Below are positions 24,965 to 33,724 of a stretch of 64,000 nt of DNA, piece by piece. Source of the stretch: Granulosicoccus sp036478595 (GTDB lineage: Bacteria > Pseudomonadota > Gammaproteobacteria > Granulosicoccales > Granulosicoccaceae); contig JAZGEF010000053.1 of the NCBI GenBank assembly GCA_036478595.1, positions 1 through 64,000 of the forward strand, read 5' to 3'. A program made the translations under genes and the position numbers. The notes beneath the pieces were generated by a model. That model ran no database searches and was not told where the DNA came from. It worked only from the letters and a program-made list of their open reading frames with translations. How positions within the stretch are numbered: position 1 is the first letter of the stretch; each line of letters opens with the position of its first letter.

Positions 24965-26632
24965 TTAGATTTGCACCGATGATTCTGGTGAGGATACGAT
25001 CAAAAAGATCGCTTCAACTACACGCAATGATGCAGAGTTTTTATTGGTACGACTTGCCATCAGCAGTTGGACTTCTTGTTTTAATCCTTCCGACATTTGC
25101 CCGCCTAACAACACGTTGTTCAAGTGTTCAATCAGTGCGTCAGGGTCGGGCTCTAGCTGCATCTCTCTATCAATGTTGATGGTGATACGTTTGGTGTTTG
25201 GATTGGAGTTGTAATTATTTGAATACAAAACACTGGCGGCCAAGCGACTAGTTATAGTGATGATGGAATTCTCATCGAGTATTTGCAGCTCTGGCGACAC
25301 CATGCCACTGTCAGCAATTTCGCCAGGCTGGCTAAATTCAGGGCGAAAGAAATTAAACACAGTAGGCGAGCGTAATGGTGCTTGTTGCAGCTCATCAGTA
25401 GCCCATGCGTAGTTGAAGTCACGGTGAATAACGTCAGGTGGAAACGCTCTCCATAGCTGTGTCATGCGCAAAAGAGGTTCCTTGGTTTTACCAAAGGTGC
25501 TTGGATTCTCCAGGTGGCCAGTGCGTGCTTCACTGTGCATCAATATGGCTTTAACTGTGCTGGCCAAGTTGCCGCGTTCACCGTTTATGTTTTTATTAAA
25601 TACCGCTGCAACGTCTCTAACGTAACCAGGCGTTGGGTTGCTGGTCACTAAGCGTTGGATTAGCTGCTTGGAAATAAACGGGCCAACATTGGGATGAATG
25701 AATATCGTATCCAGTGCAGCTTTAAGATCTTCTTCGGCGGACTGTCCGGCGGGCAATACTTTGCCTAAAATCAGTTTCTTCTCGCCCATGTCGTGGTACT
25801 CAGGCCAAGCTAACATCGGGTTGATGAAATCTTCGTTACTTGGCCACCTAAAATCATCGGCATTGGCAAAGTGCCAGCCGGTAAACACGTGTGCAAACGC
25901 TTCGACGTGCGTTTGATTATAGGCAGGAATCGGCACTCCTTCGGCATCGAGCTTTTCAGTGCCGTCGGGGTTCAGCTGGCTTAGGCCAATGGTAAATAGC
26001 TGCAGCAGTTCTCTAGCGTAGTTTTCATCTGGACGTATGTTTTTATCTAAGTTGGGCTTTTGATTGCCCTTCATGCTCAGATACTCGCCCATGACCGGGT
26101 TCAGTGTGACTTCCTCAAGCAATTCACGGTAGTTGCCGAAGGAGTGCCGTACCAGGATGTCGTAGTAGGCGGTCAGGCCTTCTTGTTCTTGGCCTAAGCC
26201 GTTGGCGCCAGACACCACCAGTATTTGGCTAAGCGCAAACGCTACGCGTTGCCGCAGTTGGTCGTCTGCCTGAATTGCATTGCGCCACCAACTGTTAACG
26301 TATTCATTCCATCGATCATATCGGCTACTGAGTAATGTCGGACGCAGTTGCGTGCCCGGTAGCGCCATCTGTTGATTAATCCAAGCTTCCGGGCCCATTG
26401 CAGCAACGGCCTTGACGTCATCTAATTTGGGGCCAAATGTGGACTGTTGGAGCAGGCGGAAGGCCTCGCGCTCACTAAGTGGGCCATCAGCAGCGGCGTT
26501 TGCGACTTCTGTTGCAGGTAAAGCAGGCGACGCCGCAGGCGGCACATTGATACTGGATCCACCGCCGCCTCCGCCGCAACTTGCCAGCAGCACGAGAGTG
26601 ACGGGTAACAATATTCTTGATGCATTTATCAT
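24965..26632 (-). CDS. DUF1800 lipoprotein
   Basis: 555 residues. Lipoprotein signal with LLASC (Cys19), followed by a glycine run and a Pro/Ala-rich linker. The DUF1800 domain starts near residue 55 (REAFRLLQQSTFGPK) and contains ENYARELLQLFTIGL near 207-221, HVFTGWHF and the C-terminal PLRSPTVFNFFRPEF block. The family is large and mainly extracytoplasmic, with unknown biochemistry. It is the first gene of the DUF1800-DUF1501 pair, 12 bases upstream of its partner, suggesting a functional complex at the outer membrane. Confidence 0.9.
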   Translation of the reverse strand: MINASRILLPVTLVLLASCGGGGGGSSINVPPAASPALPATEVANAAADGPLSEREAFRLLQQSTFGPKLDDVKAVAAMGPEAWINQQMALPGTQLRPTLLSSRYDRWNEYVNSWWRNAIQADDQLRQRVAFALSQILVVSGANGLGQEQEGLTAYYDILVRHSFGNYRELLEEVTLNPVMGEYLSMKGNQKPNLDKNIRPDENYARELLQLFTIGLSQLNPDGTEKLDAEGVPIPAYNQTHVEAFAHVFTGWHFANADDFRWPSNEDFINPMLAWPEYHDMGEKKLILGKVLPAGQSAEEDLKAALDTIFIHPNVGPFISKQLIQRLVTSNPTPGYVRDVAAVFNKNINGERGNLASTVKAILMHSEARTGHLENPSTFGKTKEPLLRMTQLWRAFPPDVIHRDFNYAWATDELQQAPLRSPTVFNFFRPEFSQPGEIADSGMVSPELQILDENSIITITSRLAASVLYSNNYNSNPNTKRITINIDREMQLEPDPDALIEHLNNVLLGGQMSEGLKQEVQLLMASRTNKNSASLRVVEAIFLIVSSPESSVQI

Positions 26633-26742
26633 GGCTGCGCGCAGGTCCTGTTCGACCTTTGTAACGGCAGTTAACCGATAAATGTACGTGACGTCTGATT
26701 ACGCTGTGAAGTAGCTCCAGCGTTTCTTGTTACTGATGTGAC

Positions 26743-27369
26743 TCAGCTATCAAGGCTATGTGCAAGATTGTCGAGTGCGACACAGGCGTTGTTGTAGTCG
26801 AAGGCGATTGTTTGACGTTGCCCCGATTTTGTTTCGGCAATTAATGACGGGAATCCCTGCGTGCCAAGCATCCTTGCAAAGTGGATTTGGCCCATCAATG
26901 TTTGCTGAGTGTTTTCACTGTTCAATGCTTGGGTAAAGTGATTTGAGTCGCAGCCAATGTTGCTGGCTAGTTCGATGAGCGTTGAGTCATTAGAGGGGTT
27001 TTTGGCGTCTAGATAATAAGCCTGCTGAATGGCTTGGATCATTGGCGTTTCAAAGTGTGGGTCTTGAGCCTTAGCTGCTAGCACCGCACGGCACGCCGGG
27101 TAGGTAGAGCGACGGGGTGAATTTAGCGACCAAAATTGATGGTTAAACTCAGTGCCCGGTATCACTTGCTCTATGTGTTGCCAAGTTTGCTGCAAGGTAA
27201 GTTGCATGGACGCTGGCATGGGGTCGTTGGAATCGGGGGCTAAGCCGCCTACAATTAACTGAGTATTGATGTTGTCTGTAAGCTGGCTTTGGATGTTTTT
27301 CCATACTTTGCTAAAACCCCAACACCAACTGCACATAGGGTCATGTACATAAAAGAGAGTGCCAGCCAA
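26743..27369 (-). CDS. DsbA-family thioredoxin-fold protein
   Basis: 208 residues without a signal peptide. The active-site dithiol CSWC sits in DPMCSWCWGF at residues 10-19, the form shared by cytosolic DsbA/FrnE-like proteins (COG3531). The cis-proline loop is GTQGFPSLIAET near residue 172. It may act as a cytoplasmic disulfide oxidoreductase or isomerase. It lies 11 bases upstream of nothing on its own strand but shares direction with the coiled-coil/OmpA pair that precedes it by 11 bases, so the three may form one transcript. Confidence 0.82.
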   Translation of the reverse strand: MAGTLFYVHDPMCSWCWGFSKVWKNIQSQLTDNINTQLIVGGLAPDSNDPMPASMQLTLQQTWQHIEQVIPGTEFNHQFWSLNSPRRSTYPACRAVLAAKAQDPHFETPMIQAIQQAYYLDAKNPSNDSTLIELASNIGCDSNHFTQALNSENTQQTLMGQIHFARMLGTQGFPSLIAETKSGQRQTIAFDYNNACVALDNLAHSLDS

Positions 27370-27380
27370 GACTATCTACG

Positions 27381-28208
27381 CTACGTGCGATCCTTGTCCG
27401 GCTTTTGCTTGCCGCCAAGGGAATTGTCAATCGGTTTATCGATGTCGTCAAGTGCAATGGTGGAATCTTCATGAAGGGATCGGTCGAATGTATCGTCCCC
27501 ACGTGCATCATTATTTGAAGTATCGAGTACGCTGTCATGACTGCCCCCCATTAGTTCGTTGTCGAGCTTAATTGTTTTATCAAGATGCTCGTTGGGGATG
27601 TCGTTTTTATCAATCGCGATAGTTTGCTGATCTTCTGATAGCGTATCGATTAGCGATTGTCGTTCACGCTCCCAGGCTTCTCGTTTGGCAGTGAGTGAAT
27701 CCGTTCGCGAATTTGTGTCGTCATTGGCGCCTGATTGAAGGATGTCGCTAGCTTTCGCAGCGACTGCTGCAGACACACCAGCAGCTGCCGCTGCTTTTCC
27801 AAGCTCTGCGCTGGCGCTGCTATTTTTCAACACGCCGAGCTCTTCATCTTTTTCCATAATGATGCGTTGTAGCCGCTCTTGTGTTTCCGCTTGTTGTCGA
27901 TTGAGTTCGATTGCGTCAGTGCGCGATTTGTAAACACTGACTTCGTTTTTACGAAGAGAGTCATTTAGCAAACGATTAGAGTTGGTCAGCGTTTTGACCT
28001 CATCGCCCATTTGTTGGAGGCTATCTTCCAGGTGTTCGATATCTTGCTGGGAGCGAGCTTCGAGGGCTACGTACTTTTTGTCGAAGTCAGCAGTGGCTTG
28101 TGCAAGTTTTCGTCGGCCGGTTGCAGCCTTGATCATCCAGCCACAGAATAGGCCCAGCACACTTGCCGCAGCTAAACAGGCCAATATTTCGGCGATCATT
28201 AGGTTCAT
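27381..28208 (-). CDS. Membrane-anchored coiled-coil protein
   Basis: 275 residues. One N-terminal membrane segment (ILACLAAASVLGLFCGWMI) is followed by a long charged coiled coil (about 35-125, with regular heptads through EHLEDSLQQMGDEVKTLTNSNRLL), an Ala-rich stretch (about 128-155) and an acidic, low-complexity tail rich in Asp and Ser. I recognise no family. It is 13 bases downstream of the OmpA/BON protein gene and co-oriented, so it probably works with it in the envelope; the tail faces the cytoplasm if the N-terminus is periplasmic, or the periplasm if reversed. Confidence 0.6.
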   Translation of the reverse strand: MNLMIAEILACLAAASVLGLFCGWMIKAATGRRKLAQATADFDKKYVALEARSQQDIEHLEDSLQQMGDEVKTLTNSNRLLNDSLRKNEVSVYKSRTDAIELNRQQAETQERLQRIIMEKDEELGVLKNSSASAELGKAAAAAGVSAAVAAKASDILQSGANDDTNSRTDSLTAKREAWERERQSLIDTLSEDQQTIAIDKNDIPNEHLDKTIKLDNELMGGSHDSVLDTSNNDARGDDTFDRSLHEDSTIALDDIDKPIDNSLGGKQKPDKDRT

Positions 28209-28221
28209 ACTAGTATCCTAC

Positions 28222-29697
28222 TCAAAACTTGAACTCGATGCGTCGGTTCAGAGCTCGCCCTTCTGGGCTGTCATTCTTGGCGATCGGCATGCCTTCACCG
28301 AAACCATAGGCTGTGAGTCTGTAAACAGAGATGCCTTGCTCAACAAGGTAGTCGCGTACAGCATTGGCTCGTGACTGGCTCAGTTCCAGGTTGATTTTGT
28401 CATCGCCCGAGGCATCGGTATGCCCGTCTATATCCATCTTGACGTTGGGGTGATCTCGAAGCAGCTGCGCAATTTCGTCCAACACGCCTAGACTCTCTGT
28501 TGTCAGAGTATTACTGCCGCTTTTAAAGAGAATGCGTGTGGAAGGTAGTAAATCGAAGGCACGGCCAATGGCTGCACCCGGATCGTCGTTTGTGTTGCTG
28601 GCAGTGGTGTCTGTCGAGGTTGGCTCGGCTGAAACGTTGGTTTGTGCCTCCGTAACCGTATCAGAAACTGGTTCAACGATGGGCTCAACAGCAGGTTCAG
28701 TTACGTCGCTTGCTTGCTTTGCCGCTTCGTCTGTTTCATCAAGCTTTTGTATGGTGTTAGATTCGGCCGTCGCTATATCGATGCGCTCGACTAAGGAGTA
28801 GTCCCCGAGTAATTGTAAAGCTCTGGTGATAACACTGTCGTGTGTATTTTGGTCCGGCGCCACGCCGACTAATGTGATTTGATTGTTCACAATGCTAATG
28901 CCGGGCTGTTCAAGCGGCGCCATTGTGGGTAACAAAGCGGTAATGGGCTCGAGCCAGGTGGCCGGTTTGGTATCGTCTAGCGCTTGCGTTGAGTTGCTAA
29001 CAAAATCAATTTCTAGTGATGTTTTGGCTTGATCAATTAATAGGTTCAGGTTGTCGGTTTTGGCGACAGCGCCATCAAGCATCAAAGTACCGTCTTCAAT
29101 ATCCATCTTGATTGAAGGGTCTTTTGTGGCAGCAACGGCTTGTTCAGAGTTGATGTCTTCGATTATTTCAAGCTCAATCGGCTTTACAGTTTCTGATTCT
29201 GCTGCTTGTGTCGCTGCTTCCGCTATTTCTGCAGCCGCTTCTTCAGCTTCTTTTGCTACTGTCAGGTCTTCCGCTTTTGTTTTACCCCCTTCTGTATCCA
29301 ACTTGACCGCCTCTAAATTGATCTTTTTACCCACAATCGGCGTGTCGTCGTTAACAGTGGCAATAGCAGTTTTGCTCAAATTTAGCTCATTGATGACGGT
29401 TTTAACGCCAGCAGTGCCCGCAGCCAGTGCCAAGAATCCTTGTTTTTGAGTTTCGTTTTGCGCAGACCCCGTCAGTGTTGCTGTGTAACCATTGACCGTT
29501 GCGGTAATACCAGTGGCAGATGCCTGTGAGAGTGCTTGGCTAATGCGATTTTCGGTGGCGAGTTCGAGAGCGGGCAAATGACGAACCAGGCAAAAAAAGG
29601 CAATGGCTGCCATACCCACCAGCCAGATGAGCACCCACAGGGTTGTTGAACCTGACTGTTTCTTCGAATTTGAGAATGGGCGTGCTGGTGCGGTCAC
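28222..29697 (-). CDS. OmpA-domain protein with BON-like repeats
   Basis: 491 residues. A single N-terminal membrane anchor (WVLIWLVGMAAIAFFCLV near 22-40) precedes three BON-like lipid-binding repeats (about 50-105, 190-235, 260-310; for example VNGYTATLTGSAQNETQK and VNNQITLVGVAPDQNTH), separated by Glu/Ala/Thr-rich linkers. The C-terminal 120 residues are an OmpA domain with MDIDGHTDASGDDKINLELSQSRA and a closing NRRIEFKF. The architecture recalls mycobacterial ArfA/OmpATb: an inner-membrane anchored protein binding peptidoglycan. It leads the operon with the coiled-coil gene. Confidence 0.8.
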   Translation of the reverse strand: MTAPARPFSNSKKQSGSTTLWVLIWLVGMAAIAFFCLVRHLPALELATENRISQALSQASATGITATVNGYTATLTGSAQNETQKQGFLALAAGTAGVKTVINELNLSKTAIATVNDDTPIVGKKINLEAVKLDTEGGKTKAEDLTVAKEAEEAAAEIAEAATQAAESETVKPIELEIIEDINSEQAVAATKDPSIKMDIEDGTLMLDGAVAKTDNLNLLIDQAKTSLEIDFVSNSTQALDDTKPATWLEPITALLPTMAPLEQPGISIVNNQITLVGVAPDQNTHDSVITRALQLLGDYSLVERIDIATAESNTIQKLDETDEAAKQASDVTEPAVEPIVEPVSDTVTEAQTNVSAEPTSTDTTASNTNDDPGAAIGRAFDLLPSTRILFKSGSNTLTTESLGVLDEIAQLLRDHPNVKMDIDGHTDASGDDKINLELSQSRANAVRDYLVEQGISVYRLTAYGFGEGMPIAKNDSPEGRALNRRIEFKF

Positions 29698-29859
29698 TCT
29701 TTCTTTACTCTATCAATGTCCCTGGCCGATGAGAAAGATTATACCGATAATCTAACCTGCTGGCGGGTGCTGTATTTTTGGCGTTTGCGATGGTAATAAT
29801 CAACATTACCAGCCCAGCCTTGTATCATAAGCGCAATATTAACTTTGGAGCGAGCGGCG

Positions 29860-31164
29860 ATGAGTTTAAGCCGGACTACGATAGCCGCCAAGTGCCTGCC
29901 CGCGTTGACACTGCTGTTGTGCCTGTTGCCAGCACTGCCGGTTTATTCGGCCTCTAATGTTTTGCAACAATGCGTTGCGTTATCCACCGAAGCTAACGAC
30001 ATCCATAATTGCATGGACAACTACCTGGATGTAATGGATGACAATATTGCCGATATCACCGCCTTCATTGGCCGTGAACTACAAGGTAAGTCGTTGGAGG
30101 TGTTCCAACGATCCCAGCAGGCGTTTTATGACTACCGACGGCAGAATTGCCTTTGGTATCTCGAGTTTTCATCACCACGAGACAAGGCTGAGCAAATAGC
30201 GAAAAATTGCCTGGCCAATATGTCTCAACAACGTCTGTCGGAATTGCAATCGCTGATCGCTTCGGAAAAAAATAGTCAACACTTGCAGCGGGGGTTTTAT
30301 ATTTATGGCCCGAATCGCAATAGTTTTCAAGCTTGTGGTAGCGATCAACGACTCTGGGTAGAAGGCACGGCTGAGGCGGTTGGTCAATTACAACAAGATT
30401 ATTTACAAGTCGCGACAACCGATCTGCAAATTATGCACGTTGTATTGGATGGCCAGCTTGATCTAGATGTAACGGCCCCGCAGGATCATGCTGGTGTGGT
30501 CAATATCACCAAAGTGCTTGAACTACGAGTGCCACAAGAAGCTGATTGCAGTTTGCCAGGTGGACAGGCTTTGGCTGAAGCACCCGGCACTGCCGAGCCC
30601 ACATCAAACACCACTACAGAGCCTCCTGCTGAAGTGGCAGTTACGCCTGGTACTAATGATCCGATCGAGCTTGATGATGACCCCGAGCAAGTATTACGCG
30701 CCTATTTTGGTGATTGGCTGGCCGAGTGCGTGCAGCGTAAAAGTCAGTACCGTTGTGATCTTAAGGTTGCTGTGGTGGGGGATGATGGTAAGGCCACTGC
30801 CGAAGATGGATTGATGTTCACTCTTACCCGGCATAAAAATAAACGATCTCAGGTGACGCTTGAATTCCCTTATCAAGAAATAGATTCGCCTGCAAAAATA
30901 CGCTGGCAAGTCGATCAATATAATTTTGGAGATATCGTTGGCTCTGAAATCAGGGTGGATGAATCAGGCGCTAAACAGATCATATCTGAACGCAAGTTCC
31001 TGCGAGACGATTTGCTCCCTTTGTTAAAGCAAGGTCAAAAACTCAGCGTAGAAGTTGTTGAAGATGTTAACGATGACAAGGGTGATAAGTACTCCGTTAC
31101 GTTGCTCGGGCTTACTAAGGCATTACGATTCGCTGACGGCTTTGTAAGCAGTGGCAGCTTATAA
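29860..31164 (+). CDS. Secreted LprI-like protein with a C-terminal IalB-like domain
   Basis: 434 residues from ATG 29860 (GGAG ten bases ahead; a TTG at 29845 is an alternative). Signal peptide to about residue 30 (PVYSA). Residues about 35-125 match DUF1311/LprI (QCVALSTEANDIHNCM, RQNCLWY), the lysozyme-inhibitor type fold with paired cysteines. A middle block SFQACGSDQRLWVEG resembles the NlpE C-terminal-like OB region. The last 150 residues (FGDWLAECVQRKSQYRC ... VTLLGLTKAL) resemble invasion-associated locus B proteins. The three-part combination is unusual. Its 3' end overlaps the thiN gene by 14 bases. Confidence 0.65.
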   Translation: MSLSRTTIAAKCLPALTLLLCLLPALPVYSASNVLQQCVALSTEANDIHNCMDNYLDVMDDNIADITAFIGRELQGKSLEVFQRSQQAFYDYRRQNCLWYLEFSSPRDKAEQIAKNCLANMSQQRLSELQSLIASEKNSQHLQRGFYIYGPNRNSFQACGSDQRLWVEGTAEAVGQLQQDYLQVATTDLQIMHVVLDGQLDLDVTAPQDHAGVVNITKVLELRVPQEADCSLPGGQALAEAPGTAEPTSNTTTEPPAEVAVTPGTNDPIELDDDPEQVLRAYFGDWLAECVQRKSQYRCDLKVAVVGDDGKATAEDGLMFTLTRHKNKRSQVTLEFPYQEIDSPAKIRWQVDQYNFGDIVGSEIRVDESGAKQIISERKFLRDDLLPLLKQGQKLSVEVVEDVNDDKGDKYSVTLLGLTKALRFADGFVSSGSL

Positions 31165-31825
31165 ATCCCGCGCTATTGTTTTGGCCAATGGCGAGCTAGG
31201 TGCGCAGGCCTTACAACGCGCCGATATTCAAGATGAAGATTTTATCGTTTGCGTTGATGGTGGTTTAGAGCACGCACTGGCGCAGGGTATACAGCCACAT
31301 CTGATAATCGGAGATTTTGATAGCGCCCGGTCTGTCAATGTAAAAGCTGCCAGCCTGGCTGGCGTAGAGCGTATCAGTCATCCAACTGTTAAAGATGTCA
31401 GTGATCTCGAACTAGCGCTTGAGGAATTGCAACAACGAAACATGAAAGAAGTGTTGCTGCTTGGCATTAGTGGTGGGCGAAGCGACCATGGCTTGTTTAA
31501 TTGGATGTTGCCTGCCTTAAAATCTCGGCCATACCGTTTTCGCCTATTGGACGAGACCATCGACGCTCAGGTAGTGAATCGAGCTCATTCATTGAAATTA
31601 ACAATAGAGCCAGGTTGCCTGGTAAGTTTGCTACCGTTGCGTGAAGTGACGGGTGTAACCACCGGCGGGCTTGAATACGCGCTTAGCAACGCATCGATTA
31701 AGCCTGGTAGTACGATCGGCCTAAGCAATGTGGTGTGCGCAAAAGATGTCAGTGTGGAGCTTGCTAGTGGCGTGCTCTTGGTGATGATTAATTACAACCT
31801 TGTTGAGCAGCCGAAAGATGATTGA
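31151..31825 (+). CDS. thiN: Thiamine pyrophosphokinase
   Basis: 224 residues. Transfers pyrophosphate from ATP to thiamine, making TPP in the cytosol. The family's acidic block LIIGDFDSA lies near residue 55, followed by HPTVKDVSDLELALE near 77-91 and ISGGRSDHGLFN near 102, all conserved in bacterial TPKs. It starts at GTG 31151 inside the end of the preceding gene. It complements the riboswitch-controlled thiBPQ importer at 37.6-41 kb: imported thiamine needs this kinase for activation. It overlaps the next gene by 8 bases. Confidence 0.9.
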   Translation: MAAYKSRAIVLANGELGAQALQRADIQDEDFIVCVDGGLEHALAQGIQPHLIIGDFDSARSVNVKAASLAGVERISHPTVKDVSDLELALEELQQRNMKEVLLLGISGGRSDHGLFNWMLPALKSRPYRFRLLDETIDAQVVNRAHSLKLTIEPGCLVSLLPLREVTGVTTGGLEYALSNASIKPGSTIGLSNVVCAKDVSVELASGVLLVMINYNLVEQPKDD

Positions 31826-32834
31826 CGTTAGAAGCGATACTGTAACTCGGCCAACACCTGCCATGCGGCAAGCAATGGCGACGGCCGAAGTGGGTGATGA
31901 TGTTTATGGTGATGATCCCACCGTTAATCGCTTGCAGGAATTAGCCGCTACGCTATCTGGTCATGAGGCAAGTTTATTTGTGCCTACGGGCACCCAATCA
32001 AATTTGATTGCTATGTTGTCGCATTGTCAGCGCGGTGATGAGTACATTGTAGGTGCTGATGCGCACACGTATAAATATGAGGGCGGAGGCGCTGCCGCTT
32101 TAGGCGGTATTCAGCCGCAAACCATTGAGTTTGGAGAAAACGGTGAACTGCCGCTGGATCAAGTTGCAACCGTGATAAAAGAAGACGACCCTCACTTTGC
32201 CAAGAGTCGCTTGTTATGCCTTGAAAATAGTCAACATGGGCGTGTGCAGTCATTGGAATATATGCAAATCGCACAAGCCTTTGCTAAACAGCATGGTTTG
32301 ATACTGCACTTGGATGGCGCTAGGGTGTGCAATGCTGCGGTAAAGCTTAATCAAAGCCTTAAATCAGTATGTGAATGTTTTGATTCGGTATCAATTTGTT
32401 TGTCCAAAGGCTTGGGCGCCCCGGTCGGCTCGATTCTGTGTGGTAACAAAGAATTTATTCGTACTGCGCATCGTTGGCGAAAGGTCACTGGTGGCGGTAT
32501 GCGGCAAGCAGGCATCCTGGCTGCTGCAGGTATCTTGGCGCTTACCGACGGTTACGAGCGTTTGCATGAGGATCATGAAAATGCCGTGTTGCTAGACAGC
32601 CTGTTGCAAGATGTTGCGGGTTGCACCGTTAAATCAGATTGGACGCAAACCAATATGGTGTGGGTGGAGTACGATGACGATCACAGTCAGGCATTACCAG
32701 AATTTGCAAAGAGTCGAGGCGTGCTTATGTCGGTAGGTCGTAATACTGGTCGCTTAGTGATACATCGCGATATAAGCCAAGAAGATGTTGCTACTGTTGC
32801 AGATGTTATCAAGGCGTATTTACAACAAACATAG
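31818..32834 (+). CDS. ltaE: Low-specificity L-threonine aldolase
   Basis: 338 residues. PLP-dependent enzyme of fold type I that cleaves threonine or allo-threonine to glycine and acetaldehyde. Begins MIDVRSDTVTRPTPAMRQAM, the invariant family start, and contains GDDVYGDDPTVNRL, LHLDGARVCNAAV and the PLP lysine in SICLSKGLGAPVGS near residue 200. ATG 31818 is chosen because of this start; it overlaps the end of thiN, implying coupled translation. Confidence 0.93.
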   Translation: MIDVRSDTVTRPTPAMRQAMATAEVGDDVYGDDPTVNRLQELAATLSGHEASLFVPTGTQSNLIAMLSHCQRGDEYIVGADAHTYKYEGGGAAALGGIQPQTIEFGENGELPLDQVATVIKEDDPHFAKSRLLCLENSQHGRVQSLEYMQIAQAFAKQHGLILHLDGARVCNAAVKLNQSLKSVCECFDSVSICLSKGLGAPVGSILCGNKEFIRTAHRWRKVTGGGMRQAGILAAAGILALTDGYERLHEDHENAVLLDSLLQDVAGCTVKSDWTQTNMVWVEYDDDHSQALPEFAKSRGVLMSVGRNTGRLVIHRDISQEDVATVADVIKAYLQQT

Positions 32835-32849
32835 TGCGGAGCATTCTAA

Positions 32850-33341
32850 ATGAGCAAACCAGTCAGTGGCGACGTTGTCGGCGACCTAGTTGGCCAGGCA
32901 CTCCAGTTTGATTTGCCCGCTAGCAGTGGTGGCAACATTAAACTGGTCGATCAGTTAGGTAGTCAGGTAGTACTTTATTTTTATCCTCGCGATGACACGC
33001 CGGGTTGCACAACTGAAAGCAGCGATTTTGCTGCCGCGATTGATATATTTGCCAAAGCCAATACAAAAGTGTTTGGAATCTCACAAGACACCATCAAAAG
33101 CCATCAGAAATTCACTAAAAAATTAACACTACCCTTTGAATTATTATCTGATGAGTCGGGTGATGTGTGCCGCCTTTTTAATGTGCTCAAGCTAAAAAAA
33201 ATGTATGGCAAGGAATTCATGGGCATTGAACGGAGCACTTTCCTGGTTGATGCATCGGGCAAAGTAATCCAGCAGTGGCGTAAGGTAAAAGTACCCGGGC
33301 ACGTGGATGAAGTATTGGCGATGGCTCAGCAATGCGTTTAG
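32850..33341 (+). CDS. bcp: Thioredoxin-dependent peroxiredoxin, Bcp/PrxQ type
   Basis: 163 residues. Reduces hydroperoxides through the peroxidatic Cys in DTPGCTTES near residue 54. E. coli Bcp has a resolving Cys five residues later; here that position is Ser/Ser-Asp, so the protein lacks the usual PrxQ partner cysteine. Other cysteines are in GDVCRLF and at the C-terminus (QQCV), either of which might replace it. GGAG precedes ATG 32850 by nine bases. Follows ltaE by 15 bases in the same operon. Confidence 0.9.
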   Translation: MSKPVSGDVVGDLVGQALQFDLPASSGGNIKLVDQLGSQVVLYFYPRDDTPGCTTESSDFAAAIDIFAKANTKVFGISQDTIKSHQKFTKKLTLPFELLSDESGDVCRLFNVLKLKKMYGKEFMGIERSTFLVDASGKVIQQWRKVKVPGHVDEVLAMAQQCV

Positions 33342-33724
33342 GGGTGTCGTGATGAGTGGATGACATTTGTCTATTTCTTGTCATTAAGACTGCAATTCGT
33401 GAACGCAGGCAGCATTTAGAGTTTCTACAAAGCGTACATGCGCATGGCTAGTAAGCGAGGATCAGATCTCGGTGGCAAAGTTCCCTTCATTAGAACACTC
33501 TGCCTCTTCGAAAAGTGACTCCAAGATATCGTCCTTGTCGAAATAGGAAATATCTAGATACTTAGCTAATGCGCGGCCGACAGTCACCCAAACCCTATCA
33601 CGCCCGGGTGTCATGTACAGACCAATGAAGGCTGCATGCCAGAAGAACTCAATGTGTTGAGATTTCTGTTGAAAGAGGAGCTAACCTTTGTGAAGCTGGT
33701 TTCAGAACCACATGGGATGACTAT
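33342..33724. other. Start of a decayed accessory stretch
   Basis: After bcp, 33342-33461 holds nothing recognisable. 33462-33680 holds a kinase relic on the minus strand, listed separately. A 28-codon frame from 33632 has no support. The pattern is gene decay rather than a regulatory region. Confidence 0.5.
33462..33680 (-). pseudogene. Relic of a P-loop nucleotide-kinase-like gene
   Basis: A minus-strand frame of about 70 codons ends with GRALAKYLDISYFDKDDILE and SLFEEAECSNEGNFATEI. The block resembles the region just after the P-loop in AAA-type small-molecule kinases ('GKST.ARALA..L..P.FDKDDI.E.LF'). The P-loop itself is destroyed: where GxxGKST is expected the frame reads PGRDRVWVTV, and a stop closes the frame shortly upstream. 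Only the N-terminal quarter of such a gene remains. Identification rests on one motif and is tentative. Confidence 0.4.

Noticed and set aside
33632..33718. 28-codon plus-strand frame overlapping the kinase relic
   Set aside because: Short, without SD, and lying antisense to a better-supported relic.
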